The notes: a model not told the origin generated them from the letters alone. DNA of 61,733 bases from Elainella sp. Prado103 (GCA_025454395.1 JALOOM010000028.1:1-61733); one strand, 5' to 3'. Counted from the first letter of the stretch, positions 1-9,765 are shown. A program made the numbers and translations.

Positions 1-39
1 AGGTTTGCATTCAAGGTTTGCATTCAAGGTTTGCATCCA
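1..39. repeat. 13-bp tandem repeat, 3 copies, cut by window edge
   Basis: Three consecutive copies of AGGTTTGCATTCA, the last with one change. The array touches the left edge of the window, so its full size is unknown. It lies downstream of the hydroxylase gene that follows on the minus strand. Confidence 0.9.
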
Positions 40-80
40 AAATGGGGGTGATTTTCTGTAAATCTCCTGATGGCAGATCG

Positions 81-1304
81 CTATTCTCCCTGAGTGGGCT
101 GCATTTGGGCCAGATCGGGCGATCGACCCCCTAAGCCAGTCATCAGCCGTAACGCCAGATATTTGAGCGGACGAGCCTGCCGCATTATCTGTAGCCCCAA
201 GCGGCGCACCATAACGACCGGCAACCAACGATTGGAAAAGCAGCGATCGAGTAAATCGGTAAACCCCAAAATGATCCAGTTTTCGGCTTTCCGCCAGCGT
301 TCGTAGCGCTTTAGGATATCCAGCGATCCAATGTCTTGTCCTTGCTGGTGCGCTGCTTGCAGCACTTGAGCCAATGCCGCAGCATCCCGAATCCCCAGGT
401 TCATCCCCTGTCCACCCACCGGATGGCAGCAATGGGCCGCATCACCCACCAAGGCAAGGCGAGGCCGACTATATTCCTGGCTCTGCATGAGCTTGACCGG
501 AAACAATGCCCGATCGCCCACCAGGTTTAATTGGCCCAGTTGCCCATCATACCGGCGGTTCAACTCTGCCAAAAAGGTCGCTTCATCCACAGTCAACCAG
601 TGCTGGGCTTCAGCATGGGGAGCGGTTAAAACAATCTGGCAGCGGTTATCCGGCAGCGGCAGCGTGGCGAACGGGCCACTTTCCCAGAAATGTTCGCGGG
701 CCACGTTGCCATGGGGTTGCTCTGGGCGAATCACTGCCGTGACACAAGATTGCCAGTATGGCCAGCCTTGCGTCAAAATGCCAGCCCACTGACGAATAGA
801 AGAACGGGCTCCATCGGCTGCCACTACCAACTTAGAACTGATCTGCTGGGTTTGCCCAGCCATCAACAGGGTGATGATCGCCCGATCGGCTTGATAATCT
901 ACGGCAGTGACTGCGGCTGGACAGAGCCAAGTGAGGTGCTGAGCCTCCTGAAGGGCGTTGAGCAGCGCTTCCACCAGCACATAATGTTCACCCACATAGC
1001 CTAACTCTGAAGTACCCAAATCGATCGGGTTGAGGTTGACTACAGCAGGGTAATGCTCATCGGCTAAGCGAATTTGGCGAAACGTGGTGATGCGCGGCAA
1101 AATCTGCTGCCACAACCCCAACCCCTGGAAGATCCGGCCAGTCATCAGGGTCAAGGCATAGGCTCGTCGTTGCTCCAATCCAGCCGTTTGCGGTTTTGCA
1201 TCGACCAAAGCAATGCGTAAACCGGACTGTTTTAGCGCACAGGCCAGCGTCAAGCCCACAATCCCACTACCGGCGATCACCAAGTCATAGTCTGTTGCAG
1301 CCAT
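81..1304 (-). CDS. FAD-dependent hydroxylase, UbiH/Coq6 family
   Basis: Flavoprotein monooxygenase of the UbiH/UbiF/VisC/Coq6 family, which hydroxylates the ring of quinone precursors; in cyanobacteria a role in plastoquinone or another quinone pathway is plausible but not shown here. Visible motifs are the N-terminal dinucleotide fold GSGIVGLTLA, the DG motif ADGARSSIR near the middle, and the FAD-ribityl motif LVGDAAHCCHPVGGQG in the C-terminal half. About 407 residues from the ATG at 1304, normal for the family. The reading frame stays open upstream to a GTG at 1409, which would add 35 non-conserved residues. I prefer the ATG 10 residues before the Rossmann motif, although no strong ribosome site is seen for either start. 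Confidence 0.85.
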   Translation of the reverse strand: MAATDYDLVIAGSGIVGLTLACALKQSGLRIALVDAKPQTAGLEQRRAYALTLMTGRIFQGLGLWQQILPRITTFRQIRLADEHYPAVVNLNPIDLGTSELGYVGEHYVLVEALLNALQEAQHLTWLCPAAVTAVDYQADRAIITLLMAGQTQQISSKLVVAADGARSSIRQWAGILTQGWPYWQSCVTAVIRPEQPHGNVAREHFWESGPFATLPLPDNRCQIVLTAPHAEAQHWLTVDEATFLAELNRRYDGQLGQLNLVGDRALFPVKLMQSQEYSRPRLALVGDAAHCCHPVGGQGMNLGIRDAAALAQVLQAAHQQGQDIGSLDILKRYERWRKAENWIILGFTDLLDRCFSNRWLPVVMVRRLGLQIMRQARPLKYLALRLMTGLGGRSPDLAQMQPTQGE

Positions 1305-1649
1305 CTGAGCTTCAGTCCGAGACTCGATCGAGGGTTGTAAAGGCTGTTTTGAGAAAAAGCGATCCCAGAGCATGGAATTTTTATTAAGAGATGTTTCTTT
1401 TATCACCACTTCCTATTGTGGCGTGATTCTGAGCCACTATCAATCGCCTTTCTGATCAGCCAACCCGGAAGGCTATGGCGAATTGAGGCACCACTCATAG
1501 GTGGGAGTTAATAGGCTATTTTTCGCACTTTCTGCACAAAATTTGTGAATTCCATCGTGATCCGAAGTCATTTGAAAGCTATGATGTTCTTTGGTTAAGA
1601 TCAGGTTAAAAATCGAGTTTTTTTGTTAAGCATTGCTTAAACGAGGATT
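1305..1649. other. AT-rich intergenic region with divergent promoters
   Basis: Gap between the divergently transcribed hydroxylase and the 73-residue protein. It is AT-rich and has no convincing gene. The hydroxylase frame remains open into it as far as 1409. The palindrome at 1626-1640 is listed separately. Confidence 0.5.
1626..1640. promoter_or_regulatory. Palindrome TTAAGCA-T-TGCTTAA before a small gene
   Basis: Perfect 7+7 inverted repeat with one central base, ending 9 bases before the GTG start of the next gene and directly next to its Shine-Dalgarno sequence. It could be an operator or an mRNA hairpin that masks the ribosome site. No factor can be named from the sequence. Confidence 0.45.
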
Positions 1650-1871
1650 GTGCAATTTCCTGAGGCGCTCCCGATCGGAACAAGAGTAGAGATCATTCAG
1701 CCAGACTATGTGGCTGGGCAAATTGGACTTATTCTGGGGCGGGAAGAGGTGGTGGAAGGCGAACCGAGTCGTCGGTGGCTTGTTCGGATTGTCAGCGAAG
1801 ATGCCGTCTTATCTTTGGCAAGAGAGGAGTTTCGGATTCTGTCGCAATCCAATGGCGGAGAATGCGATTGA
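1650..1871 (+). CDS. Small conserved-looking protein, 73 aa
   Basis: Soluble 73-residue protein with no signal peptide or membrane segment. The start is GTG at 1650, preceded by ACGAGG (1641-1646) at a normal distance. The middle (TRVEIIQPDYVAGQIGLI, then a Glu-rich turn and RRWLVRIV) reads as a series of short beta strands, resembling an SH3/KOW-like barrel; that is inference from pattern only. The next gene, thiL, is convergent. I do not recognise the family. The palindrome just upstream suggests control of its expression. Confidence 0.65.
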   Translation: MQFPEALPIGTRVEIIQPDYVAGQIGLILGREEVVEGEPSRRWLVRIVSEDAVLSLAREEFRILSQSNGGECD

Positions 1872-1958
1872 GGCAATCAGCCACGGCTACCATGCCAATC
1901 CCAGCTCTACTCATCAGCAGTGGCATTAACTAGAGAATCTCCTAGCATCCGGTCAGCA

Positions 1959-2981
1959 TTATGCCGAGGCAGGAGACTGGAAGTGCTGAAAGCTCTGTTC
2001 TAAGGTAAGAATTTCATCTGGATAAATGTGGCTACTATCCCTGAGATACACGATCGGTTCAGGAATAATCGTGCCAATGATGCGAGCCTGGGAGCCAAGC
2101 TGCTGAAGTTGGTCAAGCAAAGCTTGGGCATCCGATCGGGGCAAGCAGAGCACTAATTCAAAATCTTCGCCGCCATACAGCGCCCATTCGATCGCCTGAG
2201 CTTCTGAAACCCAGGCCGTCAGACAAGCCGGGAATGGAATCAGATTACGTTCAAGCTGGGCACCGACTCGACTCGCCCGACAAATTTGTAAGACGGCATC
2301 AGCTAAACCATCACTGCTATCCATGCCGGCCGGTGGGCGACGCGCAGACCGGAGCGCAGGCTGATGGATCGCATCGAGGCGGGGCTGCGGGCGTTGATGA
2401 GCCTGGATCAACTGTGCCCGATCGGCAGCGGAGAGTGCTTGTCCTTGAGTAGGTTGTAACAACAGCTCTAACCCGGCCCGTGAGGCTCCATGGCTGCCTG
2501 TTACCAGAATGACATCCCCAGGCTGAGCGGTAGAACGCCGAATCACCCGATCGGGTAAAACTTGACCAAATGCCGTAATTGCGATCGTCGGGGTGACCGC
2601 ACGACAGATATCACCACCCACAATCGGAGTTTGGTAAGGCTGAAGGCAATCGACGATCCCTTGATAGAGCTGCTCCACCCACTCGACCGAGAGTGCTCCG
2701 GGTAGGGCCAGCCCGATCGTGAGTCCGAGGGGATTAGCCCCCATCGCCGCCAGATCCGAGAGGTTCGCAGCCGCCGCTCGCCAGCCTGCATCAGCCGGAG
2801 TGGTCGTCTGATCGCTAAAGTGGATTCCGTCCACCAGCAGATCGGTCGTCACCACCAGGGCATGATCGGCCGCAGGGGTCAGTAGAGCCGCATCATCCCC
2901 CATGAATTCGATCGGGCAGAACCGCCGGAGTCGCTTTAGCAATCCTTGTTCACCCAAATCTTGCACCTGCATGGGCTTCAT
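1959..2981 (-). CDS. thiL: Thiamine-monophosphate kinase ThiL
   Basis: Phosphorylates thiamine monophosphate with ATP to make thiamine diphosphate, the last step of cofactor synthesis. ThiL hallmarks are visible: FMGDDAALL near the N-terminus, VVTTDLLVDGIHF, the AMGANPLGLTIGLALP segment, GGD at VGGDICR, DSSDGLADAVLQI, and YGGEDFELVL towards the C-terminus. Length is about 340 residues. In-frame ATGs lie at 2981 and 2972, and the frame stays open to 3047; the longest version adds a charged, non-conserved extension. Transcription runs from the cyclophilin gene upstream, with 216 bp between them. Confidence 0.92.
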   Translation of the reverse strand: MKPMQVQDLGEQGLLKRLRRFCPIEFMGDDAALLTPAADHALVVTTDLLVDGIHFSDQTTTPADAGWRAAAANLSDLAAMGANPLGLTIGLALPGALSVEWVEQLYQGIVDCLQPYQTPIVGGDICRAVTPTIAITAFGQVLPDRVIRRSTAQPGDVILVTGSHGASRAGLELLLQPTQGQALSAADRAQLIQAHQRPQPRLDAIHQPALRSARRPPAGMDSSDGLADAVLQICRASRVGAQLERNLIPFPACLTAWVSEAQAIEWALYGGEDFELVLCLPRSDAQALLDQLQQLGSQARIIGTIIPEPIVYLRDSSHIYPDEILTLEQSFQHFQSPASA

Positions 2982-3197
2982 TCTCTGATCGAAAATTGGC
3001 TGCTCAATGGGGTGAGTTTTGTCCTTGCCACCCTGATTGACTGACAAAACTCAGACTACCCTCGCCCCAACCCCTTTCCCAGAGCAGGCGAGGGGCTTTC
3101 GAGCTGGGTATTTGATTTGAGATCCCTTCGCCCCTAGCGGGAGCAAGGATTAAGGGATGCGGAGAAAAGATTTATCAGTCAATCAGCCTTGCCACCT

Positions 3198-4334
3198 CTA
3201 GTTCGGTTCAACCAAGTTGTCTAGGCCTTCGATCACTTTGGCGGCGATGATTTTGTCGCCTTGCTTAAGCTGTTGCAACACATCTTTATTTTCAGTGACG
3301 TAACCAAAGACGGCATAGCGACCATCCAGGAGGTTCAGCCCAGCCGGTGTGAGTTCAGGCTCAAACAAGAAGAAGAAAAACTGAGAAGACCCACCGTTCA
3401 CATCATCGCCCGGACGAGCCATCCCCAAGGTTCCGAAGGCTGAGAAAGGTAAAACGGGTTGATCGAGATAACGCCCAATGTCTTCTAACGTGGTGCCATA
3501 GATGGGTTTCTGATCGCCCTGCACCATCACTTCCAGTGGGATCGCTCGATATTGCTTGGTTTTGGGATCGATAAAACCGACCTCTTTGCCGGGTGGATCG
3601 CCAATTTGTAAGACATAATTATCTTCAGCTCGGGTAAATTCTAACCCGTCATAAAATCCTCGCTGTACCAGATCGACGAAGTTACCAGCGGTGATCGGAG
3701 CGTTGTAACCATCCACCACAAGCTGTAATGTACCTTTGGTGGTTTCCACCGCAACAGTGGCTCGTCCCTTCAATTGAGGTAGGCTGGCATATTCTTCTGG
3801 CACCTCAAATGGGAAGCGAGCTACCATCAGTTCTTCGATCGCCCCAATCGTATCCAGTGCTTCCGATCGAGCCGTCCAAACCGCGTCTTTTTTTAGGCTG
3901 TCGGCCTCCGCTTTCATGGCATCCAGATCGGTCTTGAGCTGAGCCAATAGCGCTGTGGCTTGGGGTTGGCGATCAGCAGGCACACTCCCTATAATTTCTG
4001 CTTCTTTACGGGTTAAGAGCTTCTGCGTTGTCTCGACCGATCGAGCCACAGCCGATAAGCGGCGAGCACGCAAAAACTCGGACGTATTTTCGATATTGGC
4101 TTGGATGTCTCGAATCGCTTTGTTATCGATGGGGAGGGCATAGCGCAGGAGGGCTTTGCCATCGGTGATAGCATTACCAGGCGGCAGTGCAGCAGCCACC
4201 GGAGCCCAGCCCCCACTCCAGCTCAAAAATATCAGCAGCGCAAAGCTCAGTTGCAGAAAAGCTCTGAAGGCAGAAGCTAACTTGCGTTGAAGATTGGGTT
4301 GAAGATTGGATTTACCGTTGATACCGACAGCCAT
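3198..4334 (-). CDS. Thylakoid-lumen cyclophilin, TLP40/CYP38 type
   Basis: Predicted exported peptidyl-prolyl cis-trans isomerase. The ATG at 4334 has AAGGA five bases upstream and gives about 378 residues; an upstream ATG at 4382 is possible. The N-terminus has a basic stretch followed by the hydrophobic FLQLSFALLIFLSW and an Ala-rich cleavage region (VAAALPP), so it enters the lumen or periplasm. Next comes a helical domain (about residues 60-180), then the cyclophilin fold with [18 protein letters not shown] and a C-terminal [17 protein letters not shown]. The classical active-site FHR is replaced by FTR (EFTRAED), as is usual in TLP40-like proteins. In plants this family assists PSII assembly; the same role here is inference. 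Confidence 0.85.
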   Translation of the reverse strand: MAVGINGKSNLQPNLQRKLASAFRAFLQLSFALLIFLSWSGGWAPVAAALPPGNAITDGKALLRYALPIDNKAIRDIQANIENTSEFLRARRLSAVARSVETTQKLLTRKEAEIIGSVPADRQPQATALLAQLKTDLDAMKAEADSLKKDAVWTARSEALDTIGAIEELMVARFPFEVPEEYASLPQLKGRATVAVETTKGTLQLVVDGYNAPITAGNFVDLVQRGFYDGLEFTRAEDNYVLQIGDPPGKEVGFIDPKTKQYRAIPLEVMVQGDQKPIYGTTLEDIGRYLDQPVLPFSAFGTLGMARPGDDVNGGSSQFFFFLFEPELTPAGLNLLDGRYAVFGYVTENKDVLQQLKQGDKIIAAKVIEGLDNLVEPN

Positions 4335-4566
4335 ATCTTTCCTTAACGGGTTGCCCGATCGCGACAAGCTGAAAAATTCCAACCATCATCTTCCCATGCT
4401 TAGGGCTGCATTCGAACAGAGAATTCGATTTCCCTTCATGGATCGACATCAATGCGCAAAATTAATTCGCGAAAAAGAATCGGATAGCCCAAAAGAATCC
4501 GGGATGGAGTGCCATTTAATCAGGTAAAATGAGTTGCCGAATGTTCTCCCTCTAACAGCAAGATTC

Positions 4567-5124
4567 ATGATTTCCAGTAATGATTTTCGTCCCGGTGTCA
4601 GCATTGAGTTAGATGGATCCGTGTGGCGGGTAGTCGAGTTTTTACATGTCAAACCTGGCAAAGGGTCTGCGTTTGTGCGCACCAAACTCAAAAATATGCA
4701 GTCGGGCAACGTCGTTGAAAAAACCTTCCGGGCGGGGGAGACTGTGCCTCAAGCAGTGATCGAAAAAATGACGATGCAGCATACCTATAAAGACGGAGAT
4801 GAATATGTCTTTATGGATATGGAAACCTACGAAGAAGGGCGACTGACCGCTTCCCAGATCGGTGATCGGGTGAAGTACCTGAAGGAAGGCATGGAAGTTA
4901 ACGTTGTGAAGTGGGGAGCACAAGTGCTGGAAGTAGAACTCCCGAACTCAGTCGTCTTGGAAGTGGTACAAACCGATCCAGGTGTGAAAGGTGACACGGC
5001 CACCGGGGGCACAAAGCCAGCGATCGTGGAAACGGGTGCCCAAATTATGGTGCCTCTATTTATTTCAATTGGTGAGCGCATCCGAGTAGATACCCGTGAT
5101 GATAAATATTTAGGACGGGAATAA
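4567..5124 (+). CDS. efp: Elongation factor P
   Basis: Relieves ribosome stalling at consecutive prolines by entering the E site. Length is 185 residues from ATG 4567, exactly the family size. The loop [10 protein letters not shown] places a lysine at position 32, the residue that is modified in many bacteria. The C-terminal OB domain ends with [16 protein letters not shown], typical of EF-P. The frame is open 11 codons further upstream, but the protein family starts at MISSNDF. No enzyme for lysine modification is nearby. It is followed 73 bp later by accB, an arrangement common in cyanobacteria, so the two are probably cotranscribed. Confidence 0.96.
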   Translation: MISSNDFRPGVSIELDGSVWRVVEFLHVKPGKGSAFVRTKLKNMQSGNVVEKTFRAGETVPQAVIEKMTMQHTYKDGDEYVFMDMETYEEGRLTASQIGDRVKYLKEGMEVNVVKWGAQVLEVELPNSVVLEVVQTDPGVKGDTATGGTKPAIVETGAQIMVPLFISIGERIRVDTRDDKYLGRE

Positions 5125-5197
5125 CGATCAGTCCGATCGATCGAACCCGAACGCTATCAAACATTGTTTCCTTTTCGTTAATTAGGCAATAGGAATT

Positions 5198-5692
5198 GTG
5201 GAATTGGACTTTAACGAACTCCGCGATCTGATCACGGTGATTAACCAAACCAACATTGCAGAGTTCACACTCAAGAGCGGTGAGTTTGAGCTAGTGGTAC
5301 GCAAAGAAGCTCAAAGTGCTGGATCCTTACCCCCCGTGGAAGTGCCTGCGATATCGGCCTTGCCCGATCCGGTTCCTGTGCTGCCAGCTCCCGTTTTGTC
5401 CAGTCCTGCCTCGCCTGCTCCACCTGCCGCCTCACCGCTGGCCAATGATAAGCTGCTAGAAATTATCTCACCCATGGTCGGCACGTTCTACCGCGCCCCC
5501 GCCCCGGATGAACCCCCCTTTGTGGAAGTGGGCGATCGGGTACGCATCGGTCAAACCGTCTGTATTATTGAAGCCATGAAACTGATGAATGAGATCGAAG
5601 CAGAAATCAGTGGTGAGGTGGTGGAAATTCTGGTTTCTAATGGCAATCCGGTCGAGTATGGGCAAGTTCTGATGCGGATTAACCCCAATTAG
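5198..5692 (+). CDS. accB: Biotin carboxyl carrier protein of acetyl-CoA carboxylase
   Basis: Carries CO2 on biotin between the carboxylase and transferase parts of acetyl-CoA carboxylase, the entry to fatty acid synthesis. The biotin attachment site EAMKLMNE is present with the target lysine at residue 128, followed by a normal C-terminal biotinyl domain ending [12 protein letters not shown]. Residues 40-90 form the usual Pro/Ala-rich linker. The start is GTG at 5198 with AGGA four bases upstream. Lies just downstream of efp on the same strand. Confidence 0.96.
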   Translation: MELDFNELRDLITVINQTNIAEFTLKSGEFELVVRKEAQSAGSLPPVEVPAISALPDPVPVLPAPVLSSPASPAPPAASPLANDKLLEIISPMVGTFYRAPAPDEPPFVEVGDRVRIGQTVCIIEAMKLMNEIEAEISGEVVEILVSNGNPVEYGQVLMRINPN

Positions 5693-5745
5693 GTCTAAAC
5701 AGCGAACCGTCTGACCCCTCTCCCCCATCTGAAACTGATCCATCG

Positions 5746-5808
5746 GCCAGGTAGCGATCGGCTAGGTAGCGATCGGTTGGGTATAGAGGGGTTGGGTATA
5801 GAGGGGTT
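5746..5808. repeat. Two adjoining 15-bp direct repeats
   Basis: Two copies of a GGTAGCGATCGGCTA-like unit followed by two copies of GGTTGGGTATAGAGG. The block fills the gap between the convergent accB and reductase genes. The first unit contains the HIP1-like core GCGATCGG. Confidence 0.75.
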
Positions 5809-5812
5809 AAAC

Positions 5813-6964
5813 TTAGCCGAGCCCTGGAATCAACCCCGCACTCAGCCGCTTCAAAGCCCGGTTCGCCACATCGCTATAGCGTAGCTCTCCGCACAAAATT
5901 TGCCCCATCCGTTCCGGTGCAGTGGGTCGTTTCACACCTACTTTGTAACCGATCCCTGGCACACGATAGAAAATGCTAGCGAGTCGCTGGGCCCAAACCA
6001 TCTCGCTGCCCCATTCTTGAGCAATCACCTCACTATACTGCTCCAAGGCACTCAGGTTGCCGGCCAAGGCTGCGTCGATCGCCTCGGCTGCCTTCATGCC
6101 ACTAAAAATGGAGGGACGGATGCCTTCAGCCGTCATGGGGTCAACCACACAGGCTGCTTCACCCGCTAAGACAGCATTTTGGGTATGTAACGCCTGATCA
6201 CCATCCCACAATCCAATGGGATGACCATACTGGCGCGTTTGTTGAAGGTCAATCCCAAAGGCAGCGGCATATTCGGTCAAGATACTTTTAAAGTCTTGGG
6301 GCTCACCACCTCTGAAAGTGCCTATCCCGATCGAGTAGCCATCTGCTTTCGGGAAATTCCAGATGTAGCCGTTTTTCACCATGCCGAATTCGAAATGCAC
6401 CTGCGGGCTGGCAATTTGCACCGCCGCCTCTGCTTCCAGGGCCCCAGCCAATCGCCGCTTCCGCTCCCGAAAGCCCAACCATCTGGCCATTGGCCCCTTA
6501 GAACCATCGGCCGCGATCAGATAACGCGCTTCGATCGGCTCAGTTGATGCTGGATCAGCCGTCGGAATAGTGACATTCACTTGCCAGCAATCATTCTTAA
6601 ATTCGATGCTTTTGACTTCTGTTTGATCTCGTAAGGTTGCCCCCTGGTTTTGGGCTTGCTGCACCAGAAAGTGATCAAACAGATCCCGACGCACCATCCA
6701 AATGGGTTCTGTCTTCTCCAACTGGGCTTCGACCGGATCGCCCAAATTCCAAGTAAAGCGCAATGAATTCGTTTTCAACGAAATAGCGGGCGTGAGGTCA
6801 AAATCAAACCATTGGGCCACCTGGGGAGAAACCCCGCCACCGCAAGGCTTATAACGGGGGAGAGACTCCTTCTCCAGAATCAAAACTGATCGACCTCGCT
6901 TGGCCAAATGGTAGGCCGCAGTGCCGCCTGCAGGGCCTGCGCCCACAATGATGCAGTCATACAT
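5813..6964 (-). CDS. Geranylgeranyl reductase family flavoprotein
   Basis: FAD-dependent oxidoreductase of the geranylgeranyl reductase family, 383 residues. N-terminal VGAGPAGGTAAYHLAKRG binds FAD; YKPCGGGVS matches the family motif; AADGSKGPMARW is the second FAD motif; LAGEAACVVDPMTAEGIR replaces the usual GDAAG. It is distinct from the ChlP in this window (49310-50533), sharing only family features. Its substrate cannot be read from sequence; other isoprenoids or lipids are possible. It lies 118 bp downstream of frr on the same strand and may be the last gene of a pyrH-frr transcript. Confidence 0.8.
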   Translation of the reverse strand: MYDCIIVGAGPAGGTAAYHLAKRGRSVLILEKESLPRYKPCGGGVSPQVAQWFDFDLTPAISLKTNSLRFTWNLGDPVEAQLEKTEPIWMVRRDLFDHFLVQQAQNQGATLRDQTEVKSIEFKNDCWQVNVTIPTADPASTEPIEARYLIAADGSKGPMARWLGFRERKRRLAGALEAEAAVQIASPQVHFEFGMVKNGYIWNFPKADGYSIGIGTFRGGEPQDFKSILTEYAAAFGIDLQQTRQYGHPIGLWDGDQALHTQNAVLAGEAACVVDPMTAEGIRPSIFSGMKAAEAIDAALAGNLSALEQYSEVIAQEWGSEMVWAQRLASIFYRVPGIGYKVGVKRPTAPERMGQILCGELRYSDVANRALKRLSAGLIPGLG

Positions 6965-7082
6965 GCCTGAAGTTCACTCCTACGGTAGTCCAATTTTTGC
7001 GAGAGGCAGGCAAGTTCAGGCAGGTCAGTCCAGACAGATGATTCCAAGCTGAAGTGATGCACCCTCGCCGATTGCCCCAGGT

Positions 7083-7631
7083 TTAGATAGTCATGATGTC
7101 TGCTTCTTTCTCTTGCTGAAGCTGCTCCACCTTACTGCTGTATTTGTCAATCAGCTTTTGGATACTGTCTTGCAAATCACGGGCTTCGTCTTCAGAAATC
7201 TCCCCGCTTTTCTCCTGCTTACGCACAGCATCGATCGCATCGCGTCGGATATTCCGCAGGGAAACCTTGCCTTCTTCCGATAGCTTCGCCACAGATTTCA
7301 CCAGCTCTTTGCGTCGATCGTTGGTTAGAGGGGGAATATTCAGGCGAATCACCGTACCGTCGTTATTGGGGGTCAACCCGATATCCGACATGGAAATCGC
7401 TTTCTCGACAATATTCAGCGTGTTGCGATCGTAGGGCTGGATCAGGATTGTGCTAGCATCAGGCGTGCTAATTCCTGCCAAAGATTTTAGCGGCGTGGGT
7501 GTGCCGTAATACTCAACCGTAATTCGATCGAGCAGGGCTGCGTTCGCTCTCCCTGTCCGAATCGTGTTAAAAGAGCGCTGAGTTGCCTCAACCGTCTTTT
7601 GCATATGCCCTTCAACATCAGCTAATTTCAC
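7083..7631 (-). CDS. frr: Ribosome recycling factor
   Basis: Splits the post-termination ribosome together with EF-G. From the GTG at 7631 the protein has 182 residues, the standard length, starting (M)[16 protein letters not shown] lies five bases before this GTG, which decides the start over an in-frame ATG eight codons upstream. The family motifs [16 protein letters not shown] and [16 protein letters not shown] are clear. The start lies inside the end of pyrH (14-base overlap), indicating translational coupling. Confidence 0.96.
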   Translation of the reverse strand: MKLADVEGHMQKTVEATQRSFNTIRTGRANAALLDRITVEYYGTPTPLKSLAGISTPDASTILIQPYDRNTLNIVEKAISMSDIGLTPNNDGTVIRLNIPPLTNDRRKELVKSVAKLSEEGKVSLRNIRRDAIDAVRKQEKSGEISEDEARDLQDSIQKLIDKYSSKVEQLQQEKEADIMTI

Positions 7632-8346
7632 AGGATCCTCCCACAATCGTTCCAATCGGTTCTCCCATCACTGCCTTCCGAATGTTACCAGGCACAGACA
7701 GATCAAACACAATGATGGGGATATTGTTATCTTTGCACAGGGCGATCGCAGTCGTATCCATCACGCGCAGGTCTTGGGTGAGAACATGACCGTAAGTCAG
7801 GCTTTGGTAACGCCGCGCATTGGGATGAGTACGGGGATCGGCATCATAGACTCCATCGACCTTGGTGGCTTTAAACACAACTTCAGCATTGATTTCCGCC
7901 GCCCGCAGGGCCGCTGTTGTATCTGTGGTAAAGAAAGGATTGCCTGACCCGGCCCCAAAAATCACCACGCGCCCCTTTTCCAGATGGCGAATCGCCCGCC
8001 GCCGAATATAAGGTTCTGCCACTTCCTGCATTTCGATCGCTGACAGCACCCTTGTGGGCACTCCATTTTGTTCAAGGGCATCTTGAAGGGTCATGGCATT
8101 CATCACCGTGGCAATCATCCCGATATAGTCTGCGGTTGCCCGATCCATCCCGGCTGCTGCGCCTTTCACACCTCGGAAAATGTTGCCCCCGCCAACGACG
8201 ATCGCTGTTTCCACCCCATCTGCCACAATATCTGTGATCTCTTGAGCGATACTCTGAACCACCGCTGGGTCAATGCCGTAGGACAAACTGCCCATCAGCG
8301 CTTCGCCGCTCAACTTCAGTAGAATCCGCTGGTATGTAAGTCCCAT
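7618..8346 (-). CDS. pyrH: UMP kinase
   Basis: Phosphorylates UMP to UDP; member of the amino-acid-kinase fold. 242 residues. Seen are [15 protein letters not shown] at the N-terminus, [29 protein letters not shown], and the C-terminal [10 protein letters not shown]. The gene is upstream of and overlaps frr, the conserved bacterial order pyrH-frr. Confidence 0.96.
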   Translation of the reverse strand: MGLTYQRILLKLSGEALMGSLSYGIDPAVVQSIAQEITDIVADGVETAIVVGGGNIFRGVKGAAAGMDRATADYIGMIATVMNAMTLQDALEQNGVPTRVLSAIEMQEVAEPYIRRRAIRHLEKGRVVIFGAGSGNPFFTTDTTAALRAAEINAEVVFKATKVDGVYDADPRTHPNARRYQSLTYGHVLTQDLRVMDTTAIALCKDNNIPIIVFDLSVPGNIRKAVMGEPIGTIVGGSCEIS

Positions 8347-8452
8347 GGGACGACAATTTTCCTAATCTAGTTTCCAACCTAAGATAACAGTTGCCATGCC
8401 GCTTGTAATCTGTAATATTCCACGATACCTACAGCACTAGGGCATGTTCCGT

Positions 8453-8475
8453 GAGCCTGATCCCTGGACAGGCTC
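8453..8475. other. Hairpin, 7-bp perfect stem
   Basis: GAGCCTG and CAGGCTC enclose a 9-base loop in the 214-bp gap between the anti-sigma factor and pyrH. No T-run follows on either strand, so a terminator is uncertain; it could also be a protein-binding site. Confidence 0.3.
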
Positions 8476-8560
8476 TACTCTCCTGAACCAGCAGGCACTT
8501 TTGTATGAGGCAACCAACCGCAGTTGGAAGTGCAGGCGATAGCAGCTTGAGGAGCACGCT

Positions 8561-9172
8561 TTAGAAGGAGTGCGCTGACATCACCTCATCTGGATACTGA
8601 TCATCCATGGAAGTGTGGAAGAAAAAGCGACACCCCCCGATCGTGTAAGGCGCATGACTCGAGCCAGGTTGGGAAAGCAGGTAATCTCCTGCTCCATACA
8701 CCTGATCACCGACGATGAGGTCGCCTTCCAGCATGAAGATTTCTTCCAAGGCAGCATGACAGTGAAACGGGTATCGCACACCGGGCTCTGCCTTTAAAAA
8801 GCCCACAATTTCTCGCTTAATTGGATCTCGATGCACGATCGCCACCATGACTCCTGGCGTGGGATGGGGTTGCCAATCCAGATCAGCGGCTCGAATTGCC
8901 TGGTAGGAGGGAGGAGGACAGACTGCTGGCGGTTCAGCAGGTAACTCAAGATCGAGGCGATCAAATAGCCGCTGTTTCAGATCCGTTGGCATGGGTGCAG
9001 CCGACACGCTGTAGGGGATAACATCAACCGCAGATTGATAAAACGCTAACTCTTCGGCCAAGTCAGGATGGGCTGCAACTTGCTGCTCCACCCAAGCCTG
9101 TTCCGCTGTACTCAGCAGATCCAAGGCGTAGAGCGGCGCTAGTTCACAAAAACAGTAATTCTCAATGCCCAT
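8561..9172 (-). CDS. ChrR-like cupin anti-sigma factor
   Basis: 203-residue protein with an N-terminal helical anti-sigma-like segment (CELAPLYALDLLS, about residues 9-60) and a C-terminal cupin with the ligand pattern HCHAALEE plus a later His in SSHAPYTI, as in the metal-binding cupin of ChrR. Such proteins hold an ECF sigma factor inactive until a signal, in ChrR singlet oxygen or organic peroxide. The N-terminus has CFC but not the full HxxxCxxC zinc motif, so zinc binding there is doubtful. It starts 20 bp after the sigma gene, so the pairing is strong. Confidence 0.82.
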   Translation of the reverse strand: MGIENYCFCELAPLYALDLLSTAEQAWVEQQVAAHPDLAEELAFYQSAVDVIPYSVSAAPMPTDLKQRLFDRLDLELPAEPPAVCPPPSYQAIRAADLDWQPHPTPGVMVAIVHRDPIKREIVGFLKAEPGVRYPFHCHAALEEIFMLEGDLIVGDQVYGAGDYLLSQPGSSHAPYTIGGCRFFFHTSMDDQYPDEVMSAHSF

Positions 9173-9192
9173 TCCGACTCAACTTCCTCGCT

Positions 9193-9765
9193 TTAGCCAT
9201 TCTGTTTGCCCAAGGCCACTTTCAATCTACTTAATCCTAACCGAGTTCGAGTTTTGACGGTGCCCAGCGGCAACCCGGTTTGATGAGCAATCTGACTCTG
9301 GGTCAGCCCCTGATAGTAGGCCATTTCTAAAAGACGGCGTTGCTCATCAGGAATTGTTTCCATGGCAGCTCGCACCTGTTCGCGGCGTTCCCTCATTAAT
9401 ACTTCTTCAAATAAGTCTACGCCATCCGCTTTCGGCTGGATTTCTAGCATCTCCATCGATATTGTGGGAGTAGAGCGCGATCGTTGCAGCTTACGCAATC
9501 GATCGAGAATGCGGCTGCGGGCCAGCGTAAAAATCCAGGTATCACCTTTGCCTTTGCGAGCGTCATAGCGATCGGCAATCCGCCAGATTTGAGCAAATAC
9601 ATCCAACACCACCTCTTCACTTTCTTCGACCGAACGCAAGCTTTTGAATGCCAGACTATATATCAGTCGAGCATAGCGATCGTATAACTGAGAGAGGGCA
9701 GCCTGATCCTGCTGGGCGATCCGGGTCAGCAAGGCGACATCATCGACTGCAGGTGAGTTCTCCAT
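9193..9765 (-). CDS. ECF-type RNA polymerase sigma factor
   Basis: Group 4 (extracytoplasmic function) sigma factor of about 190 residues. Region 2 shows LYDRYARLIYSLAF and DTWIFTLARSRILDRLR; region 4 shows YYQGLTQSQIAHQTGLPLGTVKTR, the helix-turn-helix that reads the -35 element. The ATG at 9765 is chosen because the protein core begins soon after; the open frame runs to 9912 and would overlap the upstream hydrolase gene. It is followed directly by the cupin anti-sigma factor, and preceded by the hydrolase on the same strand with 128 bp between. Confidence 0.9.
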   Translation of the reverse strand: MENSPAVDDVALLTRIAQQDQAALSQLYDRYARLIYSLAFKSLRSVEESEEVVLDVFAQIWRIADRYDARKGKGDTWIFTLARSRILDRLRKLQRSRSTPTISMEMLEIQPKADGVDLFEEVLMRERREQVRAAMETIPDEQRRLLEMAYYQGLTQSQIAHQTGLPLGTVKTRTRLGLSRLKVALGKQNG

